Positions 12,110 through 24,600 of a stretch of DNA of 64,000 nt are shown one piece after another. The DNA comes from Mytilus edulis (lineage: Eukaryota > Mollusca > Bivalvia > Mytilida > Mytilidae): positions 56,752,830 through 56,816,829 of the forward strand of contig NC_092344.1 of the NCBI RefSeq assembly GCF_963676685.1. The letters run 5' to 3'. Numbering within the stretch: position 1 is the first letter of the stretch; every line of letters starts with the position of its first letter. The notes beneath the pieces were generated by a model. That model saw only the letters and a list, made by a program, of their open reading frames with translations, did not search any database and was not told where the DNA came from. The translations under genes and the position numbers were made by a program.

Positions 12110-14590
12110 ACATTGAATAACTGATATCTCAATGTGCCATGCCTTTTGATTTCATTTGTTGTTATTAAGTGAAATTTCCAAACCTTCAAGTTATCATATA
12201 GGGCAGATTACAAATCAAACACACACAAACACTAGCAAAACTACAATAACATTCGAATATGTAGTTTCATTTATACAATTTACTGATGATTCGTTGTTAT
12301 TCGTGAATTACAAATTTTTGAGGATATACAAATTTCGAAAGGCTTGTGTGTAGACCTCGGTAAAACTGTGAAATCAATTATACACTTAATGATAACCTTT
12401 TCTCAAACCACGAAAATTGATACCCACGACAAAAACAATTCACAGAATTGAATCAAGAAAAACGTTCCTTCCTTACAAACCAAACCATCAAGTAGGAGCA
12501 GAATATAAAATCATTGATTAAATGATCTCTTTTTTTAAACTGGCTTTGCTGTAAAATGGGCATTTTACAGAGAGCACTTGGACATATAGTGAAATGCTAA
12601 AATAAACAATCTTCATCAATTTAAATTCATTGTTGTCATGGATTTTAACATCAAACAATCAATAGTTGTGATTAACTGAATAATAAGGGGAATAAAGGGA
12701 GCATTTTTTTTTTAAATTCAAACAATCTTTATTGTAATGGTAGTTACATTAACAAGTAATTTTATCGTTGTCGCATACTTAACGTTTATCTGTATTTTTC
12801 AAATGTCATGGAATTGAATAGAATACGGACAGCAAATTCAGAGAATCTGGAATATACGAGCGTGTTTTAGCGATTGGTTCTAGGACACCGTTTAAAACAT
12901 ACATCGGGTATGCTGATTCACAAATTCAGATAAGCATGGCAACACAAGGGTTCTACATAATTTACTGTTATTGTCAAGCTGATGAACAAATATCAAGTGC
13001 TTCTCTTTGTTTTCTCTACTACAAAATTATGACTGAAATATTTGTTGAATAAATGGACAGCCTTAACAACTAACATTTAAAAGTTTCACTTTTTTTAAAC
13101 ATCAAAAGGATTATTTCGACTTGTATAAAGTAATGAAAAGCCCAACTTTCCCCTTGCAATTGCAAGTATGATGCCATATTTGAATATTGAAAATTGTAGT
13201 CATTAAGTTCAACCTGTTGTTTAAAAACATCTAGTTCGTCATAATTCAATCTGGAATGCACGTACATTTTTCAAACAAATTGATTTTTCTGTTATACACC
13301 ATTTTGTAGATTATTCAATGTTTCAGTAAAATAGACAATCACAGAAACGAATTACCACGGAAGTTCACTACCGATTGCCATTTTTCTAACACGCGAGCGA
13401 GGTACCTTTTTTATATTCAGGTATATAGGTATGTTTTGTTAGAGACAAATTGGTTAATTTATCTCTGAAACTAGTAAATCAAGTCCTTTGCATAGTTTTA
13501 GTTTGTAACCCGATTTTTTTTCTCTCAATCGATTTATGACTTTCGAACAGCGGAATACTACTGTTGCCTTTATTTGATTTGAAACATATAAAGTCTGGAG
13601 TTGGTACAGGACATTTTAAGAAAAAATGGTGGGTTGAACCTGGTTTTGTGGCATGTCAAACCTCTCGTTTTTATGGCAATGTTAAATATAAGAGACGAAG
13701 GCCCCCAATGAGGGTCATCAAACATAGCGAGAAAATCCCGCACCCAGGGGTCGGCTTCATCTGATGTGTACTAGTTCATGAAAATGGATGCCTTTTTTAT
13801 ACATTTTTATATGATGTTTTGACAGAAATTGGTTCACTAACTTCTTCTCTCTTGTTTTGGAATATTTTTGTCTCTTTCATCTTGAATGATTTTATTTTTT
13901 TGTGTATTGCTCGACCAATGTATGCCTAAACAAGAATTATAGTGGACAGTAAATTAAACACATGTGCTATGATTGTCGGTCCAAAGCTTAAAATCATTGT
14001 GTAGTTCGTCGCAATTATGAAGGAGAAGAAACGCAATTACATCGATTAGACCACACTATTTCTTACTTATACTAGAACATTCATATTCGATTTTTATCAA
14101 GAGCATTCGTCTTTTTCTTTTTGTTCTTTTTGTTCTTTCTTTATTTCTTTATTTCGGTTTTGACTGAAAACAGACCCATTAATCAAGGTCAGTTCTTTTT
14201 ACTTCGAAAAATTATGATGACATCGAACAAGAACCCTAGCTCTTATCGTCATCCGTAGATTGAAACATTTCGATTTATATTTATATTTATGTTTCCTTCA
14301 TCTTTTGTTCCAAATTCATATTCGTCATTTTTGTTGTTGTAGGTTAAACCAATACATATGATTAACGACGTTGTGTCTACACACAAATGTTTTTTAACAA
14401 ATATAAAGAACCTCTTAGCAATTATACAAAGCTAAGAAGATATTGTATGAATGCCAAAATTACATAACTATCTTTTAAAGTCTACACTACAAAGATGTAC
14501 TATTTTGATCAATGAGCATTTATATTCTGTATAAATATTTCATGCACGGTTGATTTATTTAAATAGCGTTAAAATAAATTACCTTTGCAT
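12110..14590. other. intergenic, repeat relics
   Basis: Starts with weak similarity to intron 1 of the intact gene (near 12160-12180), then AT-rich sequence and one repeat block at 13460-13760. The frame at 13564-13764 lies in that repeat. A T-rich pyrimidine run is at 14105-14160. No gene seen. Confidence 0.5.
13460..13760. repeat. dispersed repeat, related to 1690-1890
   Basis: Contains AGTTTGTAACCCGATTTTTT, CGAACAGCGGAATACTACTG and GGTACAGGACATTTTAAGAA, all shared with the block near 1.7 kb, and ends with GCGAGAAAATCCCGCACCC, a tail also seen in the 9580 repeat family. Confidence 0.6.
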
Positions 14591-15574
14591 AATACGTGTT
14601 TCAGTTCACAATGGAAGTTTGATGCTACCATGCCAACACAATAACAAAGTAGAGAAGACTGTCTAGTGTTTTGTTTTGAATTAAAAGCAGACTTATATTA
14701 CGGAATGGCTATCGGCAAATTTCAAATCTGTTTGTGGTAGAAAGTTGGTTGTCGTGGTAGTCTTTAAGAAAATCTACTACGTAAGTACATTATTCACATG
14801 CATCCTCTCTCTCCTGTCTGAACATAACATGACATAAGGCATATCTTGATAAACAGGCATCTTTAAAAACGTGTTCATACTTGTAAACCCGATCTCTGAT
14901 TAAATAAACTGCAGAAGAACAGAAAGTTTGAAATGATGCTTAATAAAGTATGGTGCAATCCCAGTTATCAACTTTAACAGAGTCACATTCTGATTAACAC
15001 TTTGAGTTATTTATGTCTAAAATAGTTTAAAAAGTCTATCTAATAATAAATACCTACGAAAATTAAATATTATAAAACATTGAAAAAACGAAAAATAAGA
15101 AGACACACCAATCTGATAACAACAAACAAAAGCAATCCAAATATCCAATAATAAAATTCGTTAAATTTTACAAACTATATCGGAAAAACAAAGTCATGGT
15201 CAAAACAATGAAAGACAACTCAAATGAATCGTATGATAGGTAAAGATACGTATATATACGTGGTCTTATGACATTGAAGTTTAGGCGGGAATCGCAATAA
15301 TCACGTGATATATAAGAATCATGATTTCTTTCGTTTTTCATCATCTTAGAAATATTTGTTATTGATAAAATTTATTAAGAATGGGTTTCATTGTTTAGAG
15401 TACTTAGTGAAAACTTTAGAAACGCATTTAACAAAATCATTTGGTTAGAAATAATCGGTCCCGTTACGTGCGTACCTCGAGTTAGGTACGTATGTCATTT
15501 TATTGGAAATCTCTAGTTGGTGATGTTAAACTTTGATATGATAATTTTTCCATGTAGTTCCTTACACCAATTAT

Positions 15575-15658
15575 TTGTATACATATATTTTAGCACTGAA
15601 ATGGTAACGAAGTCTTAAAATAGCAGACACACTTAATACCTTATACTAAACACACAAC
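15575..15658 (+). promoter_or_regulatory. conserved 5' flank / 5' UTR of the STAND gene
   Basis: This stretch before the ATG is retained in the broken copy (11761-11843), with blocks such as TAGCACTRAAAYGG, AAATAGCAGA and TAATACCTT. It is probably 5' UTR. No TATA box position can be assigned. Confidence 0.45.
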
Positions 15659-18600
15659 ATGGATGAGGACACGAAATGTTCACTTTTAAAGCGAGCTTTC
15701 CCGCCAGGTTTAGAAGATGAAGTTACTTCCATCGAGACGAAAGTTGCTCGAATAGCAGGTATTTCTATTTGTTTGTGTCAAGTGAAATTAGTAAATATAA
15801 CACCATGACCACTAAGTCAACCAGGAATAAAAATAAAAACCACTCACACAACCATAAACTAAACATGCCATAGAGTTTTATTTTATTTATATAATATCAA
15901 CATAAATATCATTATTGTTCTATTATTTCATTTGGTAGAATTGCACATAATTCTTATTTGAAGAAAATAATGATTTAGGAAAAAAACGAATTTAAATGGA
16001 TGGGCATGAATATTTGTTGGAGGAGTTAATTGAGTTTTGTTTAAACTGCCCATATAAATTAAATTGTGACCAACAGAATAATTTCTTATTTGTTGTTATT
16101 CCATCAATACGAATTTTGGTTTATATCATATTAATTGTGTGATGAAGAAATTTAAAAATATCTAATATATTTGGTTTCAAAAGCGTCAGATAATGAGTGA
16201 TGACATAAACAAAACATGGTTGGTGTGATCTTTTGTACCGTCCAACAATTTTGGTTATTGCAATTATCTTTTTATATCATGTATATAGTATGTAAACATT
16301 ATCGAGTTTAGAAAAACGAATAGTTAAAGAATTATAAAGATTATTAAACATTTTTAGAATTGTGTAATTTTGTTATAGAATGAATAGACTTGGGGAATAC
16401 TATACTAAGTCAATACATATATAATGTCTGTGTGTGTTGGTCACCATTTTTTTCTGTATAACAGAACTATTAACAACATGTGGGAGGGTTATATATTTAT
16501 GACAGCAATGTTTATCCGCTATTTTCTTTGGGAAATGCCTTAGCCAAGTCAGGAATATAGCATGCTATTTTACTTGTTTGATTGGTAACGTTTGATTTTG
16601 TGAGTGTTTATGGACTTATCGATTTGAAACCTTGAAAATGTACTTAACATGACGTTTAAAAAGAATGTGGTAATTCCTGACAGTGTCACCCAAATTGTTT
16701 TAAATATAAGATCTGTTTAAGCGGGAAATCTAGGCTTTGAGTTTTAACTCATATATTAACATTTAATTGCTCTATTAAATGCATTGATCAGAAGTTAAAA
16801 TCTAGCCACTCACTTCCTCAAATATAACCACAATAAAAAGCCCTTCTATCAAAAGTTCTCTTGGCTAATGAAAATGAAAGCCTCAAGCATCATCAGTATA
16901 ATTAAGACAAAATTTGAGTTTTTCGAACGATCAAAAGGTCGATACTTTAAACAAGAAATCAGTGAAAATCTAAACAAATTTCATATATTAGAAAAAGAAA
17001 AAAAAAGGACTAATAAACTTTGGTTTGATAATTGATAATGTTTACTGGTAGAAGTATACAAATGAGCTTCTTAAATATCAAATTATGCCTTATCGAAGTG
17101 ATATCTAGTTTATTTATTTAATATAGTACAGTCATTTTGTCTTAAGTTGTAACTTAGAAAATCTTGTCAAAATCTTTTCTTTACATTTCTAGGACCGTCT
17201 GATGATTTAGATGATAACAAGAAAAGATGGCTCACTATTGGAATTTGTTTACACACTGTAATATCTCCTGTACTCAGAGAATATATTTTACCTATTCTTA
17301 TAAAGCTTTATTACCGCTTGACAATAAAATGCCGGATTGAAAAACAAACTTATCCATTCCATCTTAAGACATATTTTTCAGGGATATATCTAAATTATGA
17401 GACGATAAATATGAACAAAGATATCTTTGGAAAACGTTCAAAACGTTATGATTACCGGGTAAAAAATCATGTTGATTTATCTAAGCTATTTCTTCAAACA
17501 CACATGACAAAGTACCAGGCTATAGACGATTCATGCGATTCATCAGCTGTTCTTGGGATAATTATAAATATCGACGAGTTTCCTGTAGCGGTGCGTTCAT
17601 ATGCCGAAAAGGTAGGTATTAATTGATTATGAATATCAATACTGTATAGCGATACTCTCTGTTCAACTATAATTTAACGTGTATTATTCCTCGTTATTTT
17701 GACATCGCTATATCAATTAAATATGGATTTAAAAGAATGTTATGTTTACTTATACAATATATGCACGAGTATTGGTAGTATCATCACACGTGTGGTGTCC
17801 TAGTAGATAACAGTTTGTTTTTGGCTGGTATTTTAGTGTTATTACTTGATTTATTTTTACTTGCGCCTTTCAAATATTTCAAGTTTAGTGTCTTTAATTG
17901 TAAAACTTTGACTGATTCATCGAGACTCATTGTTTCATATTCACGTTTTATACTTGTTAGTTGTAGTAACTTGCAAATTTTAGAAAGAATGGAAATTGTT
18001 GCAGTTTTAATTTAACTTTGAAAGAAAGAAAAAAACACAAAAATACTGAACTCCGAGGAAAATTCAAAAAGGAAAGTCCCAAATCAAATTGAATATATCT
18101 TTTCCCCAAAACTCATGACAAAGAAAAAAACTGTCTCATAACTTAAAAGGACGGGACAAATAAATGAATCTTTTGATGCTAATTTTGACTATCGATTTTC
18201 TAACACTTTATATTACCTTTTCAATCATGGATTGGTGATTGTTTGATGATACAACGGACATGCTCCGAAATAATTGGATTGCAAGAAAAATTTAAAAAAA
18301 GAGATATTCCAACTCACAAGTCAGAGAAAAACAGACCACGTCAAATAAAAAAATACGACGAAGGGACAAACAACGCTCATCAAAACACAACATATAAAAC
18401 TGATAATAAAGCAACACGAAACCAAACACGCTAGACATATATTTAACTTTTACGGTCGTCATCATAGATGTGAAAGAGTTGTTATTTTCATGTTACGTAT
18501 ATACTTTATTTTGGATTTCGCAATTTACATAGAACTTTTCAAGAATTACAAAATGCCAGTCTATTTTTTGAAATTTTAAGAACAGATGCATTTAGATATA

Positions 18601-21600
18601 TGTATTTGATATCATAATGCGAGCTCTCATTATTGCCATACTTAAGTAGTCGCATTATTTCGCACTATAAAACCTCGCAATAATTTATTAATTTACAGTA
18701 TACACTATTGGTTATAAATGCAACCTTCTACCAAAATGTATCCATTAAGAATATGCTACCTTTTCAATGCAGTCAGTGTTCAAAAAACTTAACTGTTTAC
18801 TCACTTAAGGTTTTAATTTTCTTAATCTTCCTCATCATATATGTTTATAAGACGAGTATTTGAATATTTATTTGACATATACCATGCTATTATATTTTCA
18901 CCAATTCGTTTGATTTGTTTTTAGCTGAAAAACAACTTAAATGCTATTTTTTTTATACACTTTCAGATTCGATCCAACATCAGAAACCCATGGGCGCACT
19001 GTAACTTAACAGAATGGGATAAAGGAAAATTTGTAACGTCCCTTACAGAAATGGGAAATTTTATTAGCAGTCTAGATCTGAAAGCATCTGTAAAACAGTC
19101 CACTTTAGAAGAGATTAAAAAATGGGAAACCAATGGTATATGAAATAAGTTTAATGACTTGAAAATGTTAAACGCTAATGAAATAATATTTCTATTATTA
19201 ATTTTGATTTCTGACATATCATAAGTGAATTCAATTTATTCCAATAGCTGCAAAGTTACAGAGTCTTGAATTTACTATCGAATACAAACCCAAAATTCGC
19301 ATTTCTACATTAACGCTGCATAGATATTTCTTTTAATCAATAAAAAGATTTCCTGATTTGTTGACGAAACAATCATACTTACATAATGATTTGTTTTGTT
19401 TCTGTATCGTTATTCAAAGTAGATTTACGTGATTAGGGACATTCCGTTTTGATTTTCCTCAGAGTTCAGTATTTTTGTGATTTTCCTTTTTTCTATACAA
19501 CTGCGCAACTAATTTTGTAAACATTTATTTGATATGTTAGAAAAGTATAGAAATATAGGAGTTTGCATTTTATTCTAATTAAATCGTAACTTTTTTTTAT
19601 TAACATTTATGATATCATCCATTTACAGTTAATTGAAATAAGAGATAACGTTTCAGTGCCCAAATTGTACCGAGCACATGAATTGCTGCGATTAAGAAAA
19701 TAAAGCAGCCAAAATCTTACCCTGGGTTTTTTAAGAGACTAAACAATTTGAATTTATGATTTGACATTATGACGTCTTTTCAACATAGCTAATTATATGT
19801 AGATGCACAAAACTTTCACAATATATGTCAACTGATGAAGAACTCCCAAGAAAAAGTTTATTCTATGCGACGTTCACAAAAAGTCGTCTTTTAAAAAATT
19901 AACAAATGCAATATGTTACAAGCTTCCATTTAAAAAAAAACAATGTTAAGCATAGACTCATGTGAAGTTGTTGAGATATTTGAAGAATTGAAACAAAACA
20001 TCCATTATACGATTTTTATGATGTTAATTTAAACATGGATGCAATATAGGTACTCCTTATCAATGGATCGTCTTGAGTGGGTCAAACCCATTTTTTTCTA
20101 TGATTCAATATGGATTCAAGATTCAATTAGTGGAATTGTATAGTGAATAAGGGTACATCTACAATATACACTGAGAATTAAATTTTTGTCTTGATCATAA
20201 ATAAAACGTAGGCGCAATTTATGTACTCTCACTTAAGTATATAAAAAATGTTAAATAGGTGCAATTTGTATACTCTCGATTAAGTATAGAATGTATACAA
20301 TTTAAAAACCTTGAACACAAGCGATTATATTCTTTTCTACATTGCACCATTTCAAAAGTGGCTGAATATACACGATATATCTAGAAGTTGAAACGATATT
20401 CTAGAGCTTTTGTTTATTTGCATGATTTTCCTTTGACGTAAGATTGATGCATACAAGGATGCTATTAATAAAAGCGTTCAAACGAGAAAATTTGAAGTCA
20501 TCCCCTTTTTGTCCTCATTTCCCGAATGTGAACTACCGTATATGACTATCTCCTGGTTTGTACTCATACGAGGAACACGACGGGTCCCACATGTTGAACA
20601 GAATCTGCTTACACTTTCGGAACACCTGGCATGATCCTAGTTTTGGATAGAGTTAGTTTTGCTTAGTTTGTTGTGTTTTGTGTACTGTTGTTTGTCTTTT
20701 GATATTTGTCTTCTTTAGCCATGACCCTGTCTCTTATACTGACGCCTTCGCTAGTGTAATTTGATTTTAATATGTGTTTAAACGCTATAAAGGTAAACAC
20801 GATATTAAGTTCAGAGCGGACAATGATGTTTTCGTCCTTTACACCTTGAAAATCTCAACCAATCAAATGATTATTCAGCTATCAACATGTTTACACAGTG
20901 TAATAAAATTAATTTCATTTAATATGTGCTTTTTGTGATAAATCATTTGGGTCAATATTCGCAATTGTTTCTCCATAGGCGGTTATGGTAACGTTTTCTT
21001 CTGTAGCTCAGTCTATATCGTAAACTATGTTATGTATGATGGCTCGTTTTGAAGCTTAAATGTGGTTAAATTTTGGTAACGATGTGAGATTACTTTTTCC
21101 GTAAACTAGCATACCTCGAAAATCCTTTCGTGATGGCTCCTCGTGCTAAAAAATCCCTTTTAACACAATAAGTTCTTTTAAAATTTAATACTTTGAACAT
21201 ATTTAAAAGCTCCATAGTTTTAACACATTTATTCTATGTTTCTCTACTTTCCAAATCACTACAAATGGTTAAGCTCAGTCATTTGTAAAAAAAAAAGGAA
21301 ACATGTCAAATATCACTACACAGAGATTTTTCGTTTACACACAATTTTTGAGGCGCATAAGGGATATTGACCAATTTGGAAGGTGGCTAGATTATTTTGG
21401 ATCGAAAGGTATTCAACACTCACGTTTTCAATTTCTTCTCCATATCTTTTAATTAAAAAATATTGCAGGACAGCGCATATGTCTTAAAACCTTATTCCCT
21501 AAACACACTTTTGATTCACCATTGTTCACATAATTTAAAAAAAAAATCAAATAGTTTAATTCTCATTTCTACAAAAGAAAAAAACACCTTTTGTCGACTA

Positions 21601-24600
21601 CAAAGTAGCTTCCAATTATGCACTCAGAACTATCTTGATTTTTTTAAAATAATTTTGAATAATTATACAACACAATATTCTATTCATAAAGACAGTATTT
21701 ATGATGTTTTTTTGTTTTGGATTTTGAGGAGAACATCCTAAAAACGATATTGACTTTTTTAAAGTTGTACAAGTATTCTAGATTTTCATAAAATGGAATA
21801 ACACATAGAGAAAAAAAACCAAATGATTTATTTATTAGGGGCAAATACGCTTCAAGAAATTATCAGATTGCATTAATTTGCCCAATGTTTAATTTGAAGT
21901 TGATAGACATGGACAATCGTCTTCGTTTGACATCGCTGAAAAATTAAATAAGCCTCAAGTACTAATGATATTTCCATTTTTGTTTGCAGATACACAGTTT
22001 TTAAAAGGCACATTACTTGGATTAGAATTGGTTAAAGAAATTCGTCAAGACACGAGTATCTTAGCCAAATATGCAAATATTTTGAAATTCAACCTAGAGA
22101 ATGAATCAGAAAAGAGATCTGCAGCTGACAAAGTTATACAAGATGAACTAATAACCCTGAACGAAAGAATCAAAAACATTATCCAACGTCAAGAAGAAAT
22201 AATCCCAAAACATATACGAGGTATGAGATACACGAAAACATATATAAACGAAAATAACACTTTGTGTGCGTAATTACAGCATTATAAGACTGAATCATAA
22301 AATACGTTTACGACAACTGTGGTAAATTGAACATCAAACTCCCCCACAAGCAACAGCCTTTTTCGGTCACAGATTTAATAGTCCAGTCAATCTAGCAAAA
22401 TTTGACCATAACCTTGAGGTAGTTCAACAGAAGATTTTCAAGTTTTAATCTTTAGCATTATACCCCAAATATACACAGAAACAAGTCTCATTAAATCTAA
22501 CTTGAGGAAAAGTTAAAATCATGATTTTAAAATTCCTATGGAGATGTGCATAGATATGAAAAAAAGACAGAAATATCAATAAAAATTGATTCAAAATAAT
22601 AACTTTACTGCTTTTGTTCAACAGAATGTATTGATTCTTGATGTTTTATCCGTCTTTAGAGTATAACAAACAACTCTGAAGGTGTTTTCATATCTTTAAT
22701 CAAGCTACAACCTAGTTTTCATAATTCAGTAGTTGACCATTTATTAAACTTTTCAGCATGTCATGGTAAAGAATATCAAATTGAAAAAAACTAATTGAGC
22801 ATATATTATTCTTTTTGTGGTTGAAAGTTTCTTTAAACAAGGGGTAGATGGTGATCAAATATAATTTTCCTATATAAACAATACCAAATATTCACATTAT
22901 TTTTTCAAAATGGAAAGAAAGCCATAAATTTGCAATTTCTTTAATGAAAAATGTGCCAAAAAAATAAAAATACCCATAACACATTGGTTTTGTACATTTC
23001 ATGAGTAGAGGATTATATAATATAGTCAAATACGAACTTATAACCCCATCAAAGTATAATATTTTACATGAATATTAAAAAAAATCAACCAAAAACCTAC
23101 AAAAAAGACTCATTTTTGCAGAGTTATCTCTCTTTCCAATGTTAATTTCCATACGAAATTATAAATGCAAAATTTGAGTTTTCCTCAAGGTAGATTTTAT
23201 GGGACTTTTTTCTGTGTATATTTGGGGCTTAATGCTATAGATTAGAATTAAAACATTTTCTGTTGCAATTAGTTTGACTGGACTATAATGTAGGAATTAT
23301 TTATCGTTGGTGTAAAATACATATAATATCAGAGAATCAAAAGCTTTAGTCTTTCAATCATAAAGAGCATACTTCAACAGCCATGAAAATAACGTTAGAA
23401 ACAAAAATTAATGTTTTTGCGAACAATACGATAATCTGAAAAAAACATCTTCATGGATAAAAAAAACAAAAAACCCGAAAAACAGTTCAATGTTGATTGA
23501 AGGAGGTGTAACTATTAACGTGATTTTATAAATAAGAAATGTAGTACCATAATCATTATTTACGCTTGTACTAAAATCTCTTGAAACTGTGTAAACTTTA
23601 GTCACAGTTCAATAGAAATGTATACCAATATGTCTCTTTATGGGCCTACCGCCAATTCACAGATACAAACTTTGACACTTTATTCAGTGTTCTAATTTGT
23701 GTATCGCTATTGTTTTAGATTATCATGAAGATGAAATTCAAGGTTGGGAAAAAGATGATGAGACATTTGTTGAAACTAGAGCAACAGAGCATGTAATGAC
23801 GTGGATTTCTAAGTATAATATAGCTGTTGTCACGGGCTGTTCTGGGGCCGGAAAATCATTTCTCATTCATCATGTTGCCTTAGAGTTACATCGGAAAAAC
23901 AAATATGATATCATACCCCTATCATTTGTAACGGCACCATCGGATATTATGAAGTATAACAGTAAAAACAGAAACCAGGTTTTTGTAATTGATGATATAT
24001 GTGGAAGGGAAACAATAAATGTGCAGTTAGTTAATACATGGAAGCAACTAACAGAAAAGTTAAACGATATATTTAAATCAAATTGCACCGATTCAAAACT
24101 TTTAATTTCCTGTAGGCTGCAGGTGTGTAATGATTCACAGTTCAAAGGGTTGACGCAGTTTACTGAAAATGTGTTTGATATTGTATCTGCACCACTGTGT
24201 CTTCTCCCAGAAGAAAGAATGTTAATGATAAAGAAATATTTAGAAACTGACAACATTGATCATGTAATAAATGATCTATTACATTTTGACTTCTTTCCGC
24301 TACTATGCAAAATGTCGAAAAACGTATCGAAAGAGAAATTGAGTCTTTTTTTGAGATCACCGATTGATACGATAAAAAAACAAATCAAATTTATAATAGA
24401 TTCGCAGAACAATTCACAATTATGTGCCTTAGTTTTATGTATTTTGTTTGAGGAAGGATTTAATGAGGATTGGCTTAAGTGTAGTTTACATTTAACTCCA
24501 GAATATATAATTGATAAAGTACAAGGAATAACACGACACTGCGGCATTGATTTAAAGAGTGATTTCGCAAAACGATCATTAGAAAATGGGTTCGCAACAT

